Assembly: GCA_029224185.1 (NCBI GenBank) | Contig: CM055188.1 | Coordinates: forward strand, 3,163,001 to 3,227,000 | DNA from: Karalla daura | Lineage: Eukaryota > Chordata > Actinopteri > Chaetodontiformes > Leiognathidae | DNA: 64,000 bases | Direction: 5' to 3' | In this document: positions 14,110-26,557 of the stretch, piece after piece | Layout: every line of letters begins with the position of its first letter | Position numbering within the stretch: position 1 is the stretch's first letter | Translations under genes and position numbers: made by a program | The notes under the pieces: model-generated | What the model saw: only the letters and a program-made list of their open reading frames with translations | Told to the model about the DNA's origin: nothing | Database searches by the model: none

Positions 14110-15592
14110 TTATTACAACTCATTCTGTTCATAATGTGTTGCAGCCTCAGTCTGGAGTGATCTGAAATTTCTTTTCAGATTTCCCATTATGGCTGGCTAC
14201 ATATATGGAAAATATTCTTATCACGCTTCCCTCACATCCAGAGCATTAATGTGCAGTTAAACTGACTATTGTCTTAGAATATCAATTACTGCATTACACT
14301 GCAAAAACTGTCATAATATTTCACTTTCAGTCAATACAAATATAGCGGTACACTAACAAGACCCATCACCTTAAAGGTAAGTGTTTCCTACCTGTTTCAT
14401 TTGAAATATTTTTTCATTTGAAAATAAGTACAAATCTCAGTCTGTCAGTGGAGAAACTGTGTTATGACATGAAAATAACAATCGCAATAGTTTGTTTCTA
14501 TTGAAACAAATGAGATTTGTCCAAAAACAACTAATTTTTGGGGTGATGTGTCTCATTTTAAGTGTAAAGAGATTTGTTTTGACCAGAAATATGTCATTCT
14601 CTGCACTCTCAAAAACTGACTTTTTCCTCAAATTCGCCGTAAGAATGCATTAAAATGTCCAACTCCACCCTCACTGAATTTGGACTCCACTGATGATGGC
14701 TTTTTCATGGTGCACAAACTTAACTCCAGGTGAAACTGTTGATTAAGTTGATTGAAAGATAGAAAACCAGTGTTCTTAAACCAGTAACCCAGAGTTTCCC
14801 AACTCAGAGTAAGTCAACTCAGAGTTCAGGATTAAACTCAGAGTTTGATGAACCTGCTTTGTGATATGGACCCCTCATTTGCCTGCACAAGAAGCCATGG
14901 TTACTTAGCTTGAACTAAGATGAGCCTGTTTTATGGAAATAAATTCCCTAGAAATTCCCTGGAATTTCCTCAGCATTGTGTGCATTTCCATCACCTGGCG
15001 TGTGTAGCCCGGTACTGTTTTTCAAGTACCTACTCACCTGCTGGGCCAAGCCGGGCCAAGTCAGGCTGAGTAGGGCTAGGTGTCATCAGAAACACAAGCA
15101 TATCAGCACAAGTTATAAAAACAAACAAACAAGAAAACTTTCCTCCCACCAACCCGACTCATTTAATTCATTGTTTCCTCCCCATTCTTTGTTTTTTTTT
15201 CCTTGTTTTTTTCCCACAATATTTTGTTTCACTGCCTCCAGCCTCCTCTGGGACAACACCTTTCCCCTTGCTGTGGGAAACAGCCGCATATCCAGGATCA
15301 AAATCATCATCCCCTCGATTTACACCATTGTGTGTGTATTGTTGTTGTTTTTCTTCTCCCTACTTTTAACCAGCTGTCACTGCTGTCGCTTTGACGACTT
15401 GGTACTCTTAAAGTGGCACCGCTTTGTAATGGGAATGTGTGCTAAGCCAAGTCGAGTAGAGTTGAGTGGAGTAGAGTCAAGTGGAGCTGAGCCGGTACCA
15501 TGTAGTGAAAACAGTGCATTAGTGGGAATAGGATCTAGGATCTACGAGGATCTCAAGCCCTCAAACCTCCCTCAATCCAGGGATTATCCATC
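14110..15592. other. Intron segment; possible hAT-type MITE at 15005-15525
   Basis: Apart from a possible degraded element around 14290-14640 I see nothing coding. At 15010 AGCCCGGTACTGTTTTTCA and at 15490-15520 GAGCCGGTACCATG, then GAAAACAGTGCA, look like partly inverted ends of the GGTACCGGCTCAGC class of fish hAT-like MITEs. The match is imperfect and no target duplication was resolved. Confidence 0.3.
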
Positions 15593-17790
15593 CAACTATC
15601 CATCCATCTTCTTCCGCTTATCCGGGGCCGGGTCGTGGGGGAAGCAGTCTAAGCAGGGACGTCCAGACCTCCCTCTCCCTGGGCACTTCCTCCAGCTCTT
15701 CCGGGAGGATCCCGAGGCGTTTCCAGGCCAGCCGGGTGACATAGTCACTCCAGCGTGTCGGAGGCCTACATGCACCGGGAACAGGTCTGACTTGCTGCCG
15801 GCCATGCGAACCGAGCTCCTGCACCGGTCATACAGTGACCGCACAGCCCTCAGTCGAGGGCCCTGGACCCTGTACCCCCCACAGAACACCACGAGGGACA
15901 CGGTCGAAAGCTTTCTCCAAGTCCACCAAACACATGTGGACTGGATGGGCAAACTCCCATGAACCCTCGAGCACCCTGTGGAGAGTATAGAGTGACCACC
16001 ACTCCAGTTTGCCATTCCAGGGGCACTGTTCCCGACTGCCACGCGATGTTGCAGAGGCGTGTCAGCCTGGACAGCCCTACATCCAGTGACTTGAGATACT
16101 CAGGGCGGATCTCATCCACCCCCGGAGCCTTGCCACTGGGCAGCTTGCGAACTACTTCAGTGACTTCGGCTTGGGTGATGAATGAGTCAACCTCTGGGTC
16201 CTCAGCCTCTGCTTCTTCTAAAGAAGGCGTGATGGTGGGATTGAGGAGATCCTCGAAGTATTCCTTCCACCGGCCGATGATGTCCCCAGTCGAGGTGAAG
16301 AGCTCCCCACTTCCACTGTAAACAGTATTGTAGGGTCACTGCTTCCCCCTCTTGAGGCGCCGGACGGTTTGCCAGAACCTCTTTGAGGCCGACCGATAGT
16401 CCTTCTCTATGGCCTCCCCAAACTTTTCCCAGGCCTGGGTTTTTGCTTCTGCGACTGCCATCCACTTGGCCCGTTGGTACCCATCAGCTGTCTCAGGTGT
16501 CCCCAGAGCCAACCAGGCTCGGTAGGACTCCTTCTTCAGCTTGACGGCATCCCTTACTTCCGGTGTCCACCACCGGGTTCTGGGATTGGCACCGCGACAG
16601 GCACTCGTGGCTCCACTCGTGCTCCATGTCCCCAGCCTCCCACGGGATCAGGTCAAAGCTCTCCTGAATGTGGGAGTTGAAGACCTCCCTGACAGGAGAT
16701 TCTGCCAGGCGTTCCCAGCAGACCCTCACAATGCGCTTGGGTCTGCCAAGTCTGTCCAGCTTCCTCCCTGGCCAGCGAACCCAACTCATCACCAGGTGGT
16801 GATCGGTTGACAGCTCAGCCCCTCTCTTTACCCGAGTGTCCAAGACATACGGCCGGAGGTCAGATGATACGGCTACAAAGTCAATCATTGATCTCCGGCC
16901 CAGGGGGTCCTGGTGCCATGTGCACTGATGGACACCCTTATGCTTGAGCATGGTGTTTGTTATGGACAAACTGTGACTGGCACAGAAGTCCAGTAACAGA
17001 ACGCCGCTCGGGTTCAGATCGGGGAGGCCGTTCCTCCCGATCACACTCCTACAGGTTTCACTGTCATTACCGACATGAGCATTGAAGTCTCCCAGCAGGA
17101 CGATGGAGTCGGAATCGGTTGGAGCGCTTTCCCGCACTCCTCCCAGGGACTCCAAGAAGCCCGGATATTCTGTGCTGCTGTTTGGCCCGTAAGCCGATGC
17201 AACAGTTAAGGTTCGGCACCCCACCCGAAGGCGGAGGGACGCGACCCTCTCGTTCCGCGGGGAGAACTCCAACACGTGGCGGCTGAGCTGGGGGGCTATG
17301 AGCAAGCACACACCAGCTTGCCGCGTTTCACCGTGGGCAACTCCAGAGTAGTAGAGAGTCCAGCCTCTCTCAAGGATTTGGGTTCCAGAGCCCATACTAT
17401 GTGTGGAGGTGAGCCCGACTATCTCTAGCCGGTACCGCTCCACCTCCCACACAAGCTCAGGCTCCTACCCCCCCAGCGAGGTAACATTCCATGTACCCAG
17501 AGCCAGATTTGTTGCCCTGGGATTGGTCCATCGGGGGCCCTGCCCACGACTGCCACCCAGTACACTTTACACCCGACCCCAGTAATTCGCCCTGCAGGTG
17601 GTGGGTCTCATCTCTCTCATATCTGGTTTCCATTGGGGTCTTTTGAACCATTCTTAGTCTGGCCCCTCGCCTGAGACCAATTTGCCTTGGGTGACCCTAC
17701 CAGGAGTTCATGACTCCCGACAACATAAATCTCAGGGGTCTTAAGGGCACGCAAACCTCTCCACCACGATAAGGTGATGGTTCCCTGAGA
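15593..17790 (-). mobile_element. Rex3 LINE, second copy with internal deletions
   Basis: It is antisense like the copy at 1-3160 and very similar to it. The 3' end is complete here: the LINE ends at CTTCTTCCGCTTATCC beside ATCC repeats (15593-15610), the usual Rex3 microsatellite tail. Compared with the first copy it lacks about 722 bp (equivalent to 96-817), including the FADD active site, about 140 bp (equivalent to 1064-1201) and about 155 bp near the start (equivalent to 2820-2976). It is therefore inactive. Confidence 0.9.
16493..17452 (-). pseudogene. Rex3 endonuclease domain, open over 319 codons
   Basis: This is the best-preserved endonuclease reading in the window. RYRLEIVGLTSTH, VASAYGPNSSTEYP, IVLLGDFNAHVGND, RRSMIDFVAVSSD and STDHHLVMSW follow in order. 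The usual N-terminal TWNV block lies just upstream around 17465-17500 in another frame. The reverse transcriptase part downstream is truncated by the deletions described for the whole element. Confidence 0.82.
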
Positions 17791-17934
17791 CGCCAGGGAT
17801 TATACTGCAGCTAATTCCAATCTTCATTTTGAAAATCCTGGATAGAGTCATTGCCAAACAGCCTTGTGGCTATTTGAGACCTTTAAATCAGACCAAGGTT
17901 TTGTTTCAGTTCTTGTCTTGTGAGACCTTCATGC

Positions 17935-18060
17935 TGGTTTGGATTCAGCTGACCACCAGATCATACTGAGGAGACTGGAAAATCTACTCAAAATCAAAGA
18001 CATTGCTTTAGATTGGTTCCAGTCCTATCTATCAAACAGATATCAGTTTGGTCATGTCAA
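17935..18060 (+). pseudogene. L2-type reverse transcriptase fragment
   Basis: The plus-strand frame reads DSADHQIILRRLENLLKIKD, then IALDWFQSYLSNRYQFG, the conserved block after the first catalytic Asp of L2/CR1-group LINEs. The first Asp region itself is degraded (LDSAD). The same block occurs in antisense at 45040-45150. Nothing else of this copy is recognisable. Confidence 0.75.
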
Positions 18061-18179
18061 TAATAATCAGTCTCAAAAGTCAGATATGAGAAAGTTCCGT
18101 GCTTTGTCCCATTCACCCCTATATATGCTCCCTCTATGTGATGCCAGGACCCTCCTGGTGGCAGCTTAATGCCAAATCC

Positions 18180-19991
18180 AACTTTATTACACGTCTACAA
18201 AAGAAATGTATCCACAAACCTAACTCATATACCTCAAACTATACATAATTACAAGTTACAGATGTTTTACAAATTGCTAAGTAACTGATATAAGCAGACA
18301 ATTCTATAATACAAGAAAGAAGTTAGAAAAGTTACTTAATTAAATGTCAGTAATTGCAGGCCAGCAAATGTAGACGCTAATGTAGATGTAGATATGTTGA
18401 GCTCTTTTAGTGCTCATTTATGTTGTTCAGAGATGTGTGTTGCCTGACCGTTCTTGGTGGGATCTCGTCAATTCTCCTCTTCTATGACATGGAGAACCTC
18501 CTTGATTCCCATGAAAAAGCTCACTTATTTAGAAATATGAGAGTCTCAGGTGAAATTCCAGAACGGAGGTGCAAAACATGAGTGAAGGCCACACATGTTG
18601 ACTCCAAGCTGAATTGACTCCGGACTAAACCGCAGGCTCTCTCCGTCTAACATGCCGTGTCTGCTGGGAGCACAGACATGCAGACATCAAGCTGCCATAA
18701 TCTGATATTGATGCAAAATTTAGGGCACCACAATCTTAATAGCCTGCTTATGCCAATGTATACACTGACTTCTGAAATGAGAAGCTGAAACGAGAAGCTT
18801 TTGGTTTTGTAAAAATGTGGCTTGTACACTGAAATGTAGATTCAAGATAAAAACAAATCATAGACACAACAGTGGGTTGAAGCTTGATGAAACACAGGAA
18901 AGCTCACAAATATTTGGACACATTTTTCAACATTTTGATTCTGTACAATACCACAATGGATCTGAAATCAAACAATCAAAAGGTTCCTTTTCTGCCTGTT
19001 ATTGACTCTGAAGGATGTCCAATTGTCCAACCACTTTTAGTCCCCTTAAAAATGTGTTCAAATCCCTCATGGTTGTGTACACAGAACCACAATGCTGAAA
19101 ATTGTTTCACTTTCCAAGTACTTCTGTTATCTATATATCAACCAAAACATTGGAAATAAAGAACATCTATGGAAATGTAAGCCAATATTGCTATCTAATG
19201 GCTACTCAAGTATGAATAAGATCATTTTATAAAATTACATCTATGTATCAGTTATAGCTTCATTTTTACATGGCTGGGGTAAGACACTACAACATTGGCA
19301 GCTCCTGCCTGTTACTTCAACACTATCGTCACATTTTCATCTTGATAATGTCTGCCTTTAAATTTAGAACTGCAACTTTCTGGCTGTAAATAAACTCATC
19401 CATTTGTAGCTCAAGAGAAAATCACCATATGTGATACATTAAAAATGATCAGACAAATCTTCTCTACTGAGTTCTGGCTACAGAGGAGCAACAGTGAAAG
19501 ACAATATTGATACTAACACTAAGTACGTAAGTACAAAGAGAGGGAAAGGGAAATATCCATGTTAAATGGAAGGAAAACTGTACCTTAATTGCATAATGGC
19601 ACCCTTGAACTAAAAGTGTGTGATGGATGTGCAGTCATATTTGTGTGTAAATGAGTGAAACAGTGTGGGAGTGAGGTTAGCCAGGAGCCTCTGGTAAGTT
19701 GGACAACATACCTGCTTTGATCTCTCCACCCAGACTGATGTTTTAACACAAAATGTTACTTCAGTTTGGATTCAGCATGACCAATTTTTATATACATATT
19801 TAGAAATAACAATGAGTATTTCTTTCTTTGTTGTCTTTTATTTCTTGTTTTTCTGTGTAAGAATGGTGCTTTGTTCTGGTAGTCATGATTAAGTCAGTCA
19901 ACCTACTGTATGTGCTAGAGTTTGTGTATGTGGTGTCTTGTGGTGGAGAAAAGGGATTGAAATTCCTTGTTTTTTGTTTCTGTTGTTACAG
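18180..19991. other. Upstream cadherin intron, no recognised feature
   Basis: Unique-looking AT-rich sequence leads to the acceptor at 19991. The preceding cadherin exon was not found here on the plus strand. Confidence 0.6.
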
Positions 19992-20128
19992 GTTTTCTAT
20001 TGATCGCACCACGGACCAGGAGATGATCTTCCATATTGATCCTGATTCAGGTTCAATCACATTAGGCAAAAATCTGGACCGTGAGGCTGCAGGCTGGCAC
20101 AACATCACCGTGAGGGCTGTAGAAGCAG
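19992..20128 (+). CDS. cdh22: Type II cadherin internal exon (end of EC4), cdh22-like
   Basis: A 137-bp exon lies between a pyrimidine-rich acceptor (TTTCTGTTGTTACAG) and a GTAAAT donor. It starts on the third base of a codon and ends on the first base of one. It encodes FSIDRTTDQEMIFHIDP, then a SGSITL strand, the LDRE calcium-binding motif and a WHNITVRAVEA strand, which is the C-terminal half of an extracellular cadherin repeat. The lengths 137, 122 and about 118 bp with these phases are those of the consecutive EC4-EC5 exons of type II classical cadherins. The protein is a single-pass calcium-dependent adhesion receptor. The paralogue call (cdh22 rather than cdh24 or another type II member) is from memory of the adjacent exons. 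The preceding exon is not in the window, so the upstream intron exceeds 19.9 kb. Confidence 0.9.
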
Positions 20129-21089
20129 GTAAATTGCTCTCCATCACACATATGCTGTGGCAGAATGGCACAAAGCACAAATACGTACTATAATGCACTT
20201 TTTATTCTTTGTCTAATGTATCTATGAGGTGATGGAATTTCTATTGGAAAAAGTCAAATTTGTCAGGCAAGTTTTATTGAGTGTTCAGCTGAATGACTTG
20301 TTACACAGTCAGGTCAATGATCTAGGTAGAAGCCCTGGCCAGAGAATAGCCTCATATTTTATGTGGGTTTGAATGAGATATGATGATGTCTCCTTGATTT
20401 GAGAATTACGTACATGAGTGAAGTTGGGTGCCAGCATTGTTGTGAATGTCATAGATGCATTTATCATTGTGTCGATTAGTTCCAGGCCTATCTTGTTCAT
20501 AGAAGTAACCCATGGCAGGTCACAAGATTAACAAGAGATGTAATTAACAGCAAATGTAACTATCTGGTGGGGACTTTGTCTGGGGCAATAACAGAATACC
20601 TCTGCAGATGAGCCAGCCAGATAGCTAGAGCAGGAGCCTCCCTGAGCTTGAAGCCGGTACCCATAGAAATTTCCATAGTGTGGAAAGTAGATTTCGATGG
20701 TGTCTAGGAAGTGTAAGTCATAATGATGATGTTCATCATATTCTACTTGGTGTCTCGTTTTATACATAGCAAATGCTTTGCAATAAAATTAAATCATGAA
20801 TTAATATAGAATAATATTTGTTGGTTTTGGATAGCACACTAAGCACACTAGAGCTTGCATATGTGCAAGCTGATGTTTCAGAACTTTTCTTGCCTTAGAT
20901 TCGCCTACATCCTTGGGTATGTAGAACTTGGTAATTGGTAAGTATATTCAACTGTAGTCAATATTGGGACTCATCAACAAAGTACACCCATGCCCGAGAG
21001 CCTTCTGGGGCAAGAAAGCAGCCTGGGAATTTTGGAACTCACATCTGCTGATGTATATACAAAGTGTTTAGATACACAGTGTACAATAC
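20129..21089. other. Intron, no recognised feature
   Basis: It follows the donor at 20129. No repeat or exon could be supported. Confidence 0.5.
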
Positions 21090-21240
21090 GCTAATCCAGG
21101 CTGCAGGTTTTTGTTCCAACCTGTCCATAGCACACAGATTGATCAATCAATTGTCTGAAGGTTCAGATCAGTTGATTGAATAAGCCAAATCAGGCGTGCT
21201 GCTGGCTGGTTGGAACAAAAACCTGCAGCCACAGCGGCTC
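21090..21240. mobile_element. Palindromic MITE-like element
   Basis: Inverted ends GGCTGCAGGTTTTTGTTCCA (left, about 21101) and TGGAACAAAAACCTGCAGCC (right, about 21211-21230) enclose about 90 bp. The trailing block CAGCGGCTCTTTGTGGAACA is typical of a widespread vertebrate repeat of this kind. It has no coding capacity. Confidence 0.7.
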
Positions 21241-23056
21241 TTTGTGGAACAGGTTAGCCAACCCTGCATTAATCCATATCACCCATGTGATGTCTAAGAT
21301 ATTTTCTCTTTTTACAGACTCTTAAATTTGGCATTTTAAGGTACTTGAAAATAACTGAATACCCGAGTATCATATTTCAAAATCATCCTTGTGGAAAAAA
21401 CACACAACTTCACTTTCACTGGACTTACTGTATTTGTCTTTGAAATAGGCTAACCTAAGTCGATTGAAATTAGTCTTAGGTTAACAATAGTAGTGGAATA
21501 AATGAAGAAATACTGTATTTTTTAAGAGTAGAAAACATGTCTAAAATTAAATTACACGGTTATAATTTCTGTGCATATGGGTCCTTCTATTCTCACCAAA
21601 AAATGAGATAAATGAGGTTGCACAGTGATTCATGATTGACAAAGAGACTGAGAAAGAAAAAGCATGGTGACAGTGTGGCCTGCTCCTGGCTCCCAACCCT
21701 CATTTCACTGGACCTCCAAACCTTTATAGCTTAAGAGGACAGAGCCTTAGGCCCAGTGCACACTACAGTACATGACCTTTTTTGGTTGTAGAGCATTGTG
21801 CCACGTCACACTACATGATCACAGTGGCCTAAATTCTTGACAAATCATAATTAGGAGACTTGGCATATGATATGACTCATCGGAATGACTGTTTCTCACA
21901 ACTCATCATGACGTTGCATCAGGTAGTTGTTTGGGTGAGACAAGAAACTGTCAGTTAGTGGTATAGAAGAGCTGTGTGTGATATGAGCAGACATGAGCAG
22001 ATTTTTTGCAGACATGAATAAGAAAAAGAAAACAATATGCTTTAGATGCATTCCTCAGTCTGATGGAGACTGGAGCAATGGCAGCAGTTGCCACAGTTGC
22101 TTCTGCATACGCTGAAGCAAATGCAGCAGTACTAAATACATAAATCAGTTTCTGATATTGGGCAGTATCTGTCTGTAATGCCTGTCTTTTTCTTTCATGC
22201 AACATCTCTGTGCCTCCCTTGGATTTCTCAGAAATGTCTTTTAATTCTGATTGATTGATTGATGGATGGGGAAGGAAGCTGGCCCAATTGCACACTATGA
22301 CTGAGATCTACCACTCAGTCATAGGCAAGTCCCCAGACAGTGTTGTGGAGCAGTCACTGGTGAGGGCTCTGGGCCCCAGCCCACTCAACGGGTCCCAATG
22401 CTGGACCTATTCCTTTGCCCACCCACCGTGAAATCTTCCAATACTCCTGATGGCCACTGCGCCTGCTCATGCCAGAGCATGTTGATCAGCTAATGTTTAA
22501 ATACAAGGACTTATATTTTCTAAATCCATCTACCACCAATTAACAGACTGTTTATCACCTTCACTGCACCTATATGGTAAACTGAGAGCTTGACCGGTCT
22601 GACCTTACTCCTGGGTCCTTGCCTCTGCTTACAGATTCGAGTTCCCTCCAGTGCACCTTCAGGATAAGGAACAGATTTTGATTGCCAACCCCACTTATTT
22701 GGTGAAAATTGAGACAGAGAAACCATTCTCTGTAAGCCTTGTGACAGACACTATTAACCTCCATTGAGGACTCAAAGTTTCTGCAGTTTTTGTCCCAGCG
22801 CGTAAAATACTGACTATTTGTCACACCCGTGAACGTCTCATTCCGATGTACAAGGTAACCTTCGGCATCTGTATATCAACGCTATGGGTTATGAATTGAC
22901 ATCAATGTATATGCACTTGCTTCAGCAAGAAATGCTCAGGGCAGAAGTTCCAGCCATCCATTCATGGCAATAATAACCGGGTCACGGCTCAATGTCATGC
23001 TGCGAGCTACAATCTATTCTTTTAATGACATTGTCACCATTTCTCAATACAAACAC
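21241..23056. other. Intron, no recognised feature
   Basis: It includes simple TTGATTGATTGATGGATGG at about 22250. A pyrimidine-rich AG near 22634 resembles an acceptor, but the following frames close quickly. No exon is claimed. Confidence 0.45.
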
Positions 23057-23462
23057 TGTTAAGGGTCTGCAGAATCGGACCCCAAAGCAGAGACGAACAA
23101 TAGTGAGCTGAGAGCAGAGGTTCTTTAATTGCTCAACAAAAGCCAAAAACAAAAAGCAGGTTGCGGTGGCAAGGAACCTGCTGGCAGGTGGTTGTCTTCA
23201 GCAGAGTAACACTGGAGAATCAGGGGACACAAGAGGACAGCATGCATGGATACAGCACAGAGTATTCTGACAGCTAGCAGAACCAAAGGCCAGGCTAATA
23301 AGGTGGAGGTAATGGGCTGATAGAGTACAGGTGTGCCTCCGCTGTCAGCCGTGAGCCAGCCACCCCGCCTGCGACACACAAGCTCTGCAGAGGAACATGA
23401 CCAGGAGAGAAAACAGGGAGAACATAAAGAAAAGAAAATAATAAACAAACCAAACCATAACA
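23057..23462 (-). mobile_element. Solo LTR (gypsy-like), 406 bp, TSD AACAC
   Basis: The element starts TGTTAAGG and ends CCATAACA, so the ends are TGTTA...TAACA. It is flanked by perfect 5-bp copies of AACAC at 23052-23056 and 23463-23467. On the minus strand it reads TGTTATGGTTTGG, a T-rich region, ATTAAAGAACCTCTGC near the far end (a possible poly(A) signal), and CGATTCTGCAGACCCTTAACA. The layout fits U3-R-U5 in antisense to the cadherin gene. No internal retrotransposon sequence adjoins it, so it is a solo LTR left by recombination. The superfamily is inferred from the 5-bp duplication and LTR style. Confidence 0.85.
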
Positions 23463-24009
23463 AACACATCAGTGTCACTGAAGTATCACTAATAATTAAA
23501 AAATAAAATAGCTTCATGTTGGGTTAGCGCCATATTTTCATATTTTCATAGTTTTTCCAATGAAATTGCTACTGCACCTAACTGGATCGCTACCTTCTCT
23601 CTCTCTTTCTTCTTGCGCTCCGCTTAACTTTTTTTCTTTCTCATTGAATTTCCTTTCCCATTCATTTTTGGAGACAGCTTTAATCAGGGACAGTATGGAC
23701 AGATCAGGTGCATTTCTGATCTTTCCTCTGTTGCTAGGGTCGTTGCTATGATTGTTCCGACTTTTTTTTTTTTTTTTTTGAGGCAGCATCCCAGTGTGGA
23801 AGCTCCCTTACACCCACCTTTCTCATTGTATGTCATGGTTATATATATTTCTTTAAACATTAACTGGTAGATGAGAATCTCTGATGAGAATATTGAAAGA
23901 TTGATGAGAAGAAATTCTGACCAGGAACTTTGGAAGCTTTTTATAGAATTTGGTGCCTGCTCCAATGGTGCTGTCTCTGACCTCCCCATAAACTTAATTA
24001 CATACACAA

Positions 24010-25060
24010 CTAGAAAATTCCAGCGCGCTGAAATTTCGAGAGTGCTCACTAGCTGCCCCAACCCCCCCACCCACCCAAAGCCGAACAAGTATTGCTGTTT
24101 TTGGCCATAACTTTGTATTAACATGCATGTATGAGAGAGACCGAGTGTGTGTGTGAGTGTGCCTGAAGTGTTTGTGTCTCTGTATGAGGTCATCAGTCAG
24201 CCTGCTCCAGCAGGACACTGTCAGGAGAAACACCTGAGCAGGGAATTCACCAAATGAGCTTTGCGAAGGTGCTGCTGAGAAAGCATAAAACCTATCAACA
24301 TGAAACTCGGTACACAGACAGACCACAAGTGTCTTGAATTTTTGAAATTAAAATGAAGTTTCTACCTCAAAGTATGGCGACGTAGTGCATTTTTGTTTGA
24401 GGCGTTCCGATTTTCCCATTCATTCTTATGGGAAAAAGCGAAATTGCCCAAGTGCTAAACATTTGGCTCTTGCACCTATCTGCAAAACAAACACACCGTC
24501 ACGCAGGAGAGAGTCTGAGGAACGCCCTGATGTGATTTGGTGTGTGTACGAAACTGAGGCCACAGTTGCGAGTAGAAGTGTAAAGTTTAACTTTGATCGC
24601 AGTGGTTGGAAAATGAATGGGGGCTTTTGGAGAGAAGAGGCTGCGCTGGCCTGACTCTCAGGCTCGCCGTTTAAATTTTACAAAGCGCTCAGGTTTATGG
24701 CCAGCATCGCACGAGAGAGCACAAATTTGCCTACAAAAGTGGAAAAAAGAATTTGTCTACTGCTTACGGTTTGGCTGGGAGCAGCGTGAAAAGAGTAAAA
24801 TGAGAGGTGATTTTTCAGCCATCCTGCACTCTGACAGTTGGTCTCTCCCCACTCTAACTTTTGAAAAAACGCCAAACCCACGTGTTTTTGAGAGGGCCTG
24901 GATGAAAAACGACACAAGGTATCAACACGCTGTCGGGTATGGGCAGAGACGACAAGTTTTCCTGCGTTTTGAAGTTTGGTCAAAGTTTCTACAACAACTT
25001 TGCAGCGAATGTTTGGGTGATTTTTTAAATTTTCTGTTTTTTCTACGGCATAATACTGAA
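24010..25060 (+). repeat. Second-family (CCAGCGCGCTGAA) element
   Basis: It starts CTAGAAAATTCCAGCGCGC. It then shares the core module of the GCTGAA family: CTCAAAGTATGGCGACGTAG, CCCATTCATTCTTATGGG, and the GGAGAGAAGAGGCTGCGCTG to GGTTTGGCTGGGAGCAGCG block at about 24630-24850. Its 5' leader is different. The 3' end is not clear. A 163-codon open frame at 24617-25108 is rejected as a gene because substitutions against the homologous GCTGAA frames are mostly non-synonymous. Confidence 0.72.
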
Positions 25061-26169
25061 GTTTTTGTATTGAGAAATGTTGAATATGTTTTTAAAGGAA
25101 ATCTTTAAAATTGTGAGAAAAACACTTACGGGTTCTCCAATGAGATTGTAGCGTGCAGCGTGACGTTGAACCATGACCTGGTTATTATTTGCGTGAATGG
25201 ACAGCTTGGAACTCTGCTCTGAGCATCTCTTGCTGATGAGAGAGCATTTACGTAGAAGTCAATTGACAACCCATAGTGTTTTATACAGACGCTGAAGGGT
25301 ACCTTGTGTGTCAGTATGACACATTTAGGGGCATAGCTGGAGCCTCTGCCTGTTACAGTTTCTCCATAGTAAACACCATATTTGAGCATGACCAATGCAC
25401 ATTGCACCAGGATACCCTAGTGATATTCTTTGTAGTCTATCTTGAGTGAAGAAAGAGAAAAAAGAGCAGACTAGTGGGAGAAGAAGCTGAACAGACCTGG
25501 GAGGCAAAAACCAAGAGTTACATGGTTTCAAGAGTACCAGCATAATTTATAAACTTTTTTAAATTTTGTTTTATAAATTTTTTTTCAAACTTGCTTTTTG
25601 ACACCCGGGTTGAGGGATGCCACCAGACATAAGAAGGACGTGAGGCATACAGGACATAGCTGGTTTAAGGCAGCTGAAAGGTAAATGATACACAGCTTTA
25701 TTTGTCACTGAGGAAAAAAACATGGCTGTGGGAGAGTTTTGGTGAGAACATGGAACAAAACTTTTTGTTCACCTCAAGGAGAGTGTTACGTGACTTGGAT
25801 TAAAGCCTCCTTGTTCCTCTGGAAATCAAGGTTCAATTCAAAACTGGACTGTCTTCTGTTGTAACCTTAACTTCCCTTAACTTTTATTTATTTTAAGCGT
25901 CAGCTCATAACAGACGTTATCTCAGACGTTATCCACTTTACAAAGTGAGCAACAGTATGTACAGAGAAGTGACACAGTGAACACCTCCTGCCCTTAGACC
26001 CTTGCAAAGGCTAAATAATGATTATTTAGAAAAACCCTGACAGGGCGAAAAAAAGAAGAAACCTCAGGGTGAGAGACAGAGGAGGGGATCTTTACCCAGG
26101 ACAGATAGGCAGGCAGAAGCAAGACAGTAAGAGAGAGAGATGGACTGATCGCCAACAATTTAGATTTTA
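25061..26169. other. Intron, no recognised feature
   Basis: No exon, RNA gene or transposon end could be supported. Confidence 0.45.
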
Positions 26170-26557
26170 GGGTAACACTTTACTTGAAGGTACCGTCATA
26201 ATAGTGACATGACACTGTCATAACTGTCATATGACATGTCATGAACTTGTCATAAACATTATGTCAATGTCATAAATGTTTATGACTGCTGTCATTAAAT
26301 GCCATTCGGTTTTTGTAATGACAGGTTGACACTGTTTGGGTTGTCTCGATTATGACAACTTGACATTAATCAAAGTGACATTGACAGAAAATGTCTTGAC
26401 AGTTTGACAAATGAATCTATTTCTGTGTGTATGACAAATTGACATAATGATTATTATAATAACCAAGTTTTCAGACCAATTCTAGCACTTGGTCATAGAC
26501 ATGACACCATTATAACAGTGTAATAAGGATATTCTTTGACCTCAAGTAAAGTGGTAG
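26170..26557. mobile_element. MITE with ACACTTTACTTGA inverted ends
   Basis: The left end GGGTAACACTTTACTTGAAG and the right end GACCTCAAGTAAAGTGGTAG are imperfect inverted repeats. The interior is rich in TGACA/TGTCA, for example ACTGTCATATGACATGTCAT near 26230, which is characteristic of an abundant fish MITE. The target duplication was not resolved. Confidence 0.72.

Noticed and set aside
14976..15962. 328-codon plus-strand frame
   Set aside because: Its C-terminal third runs through antisense Rex3 sequence and the rest has no recognisable domain.
22634..22740. Possible exon after a pyrimidine-rich AG
   Set aside because: The downstream frames close within a few codons and no cadherin or other similarity was seen.
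24617..25108. 163-codon frame similar to frames at 9929-10216 and 12021-12308, suggesting a conserved Arg/Lys-rich protein
   Set aside because: Codon-by-codon comparison of the shared region shows mostly non-synonymous differences, and the opposite strand is open too. The conservation is of DNA, not protein.
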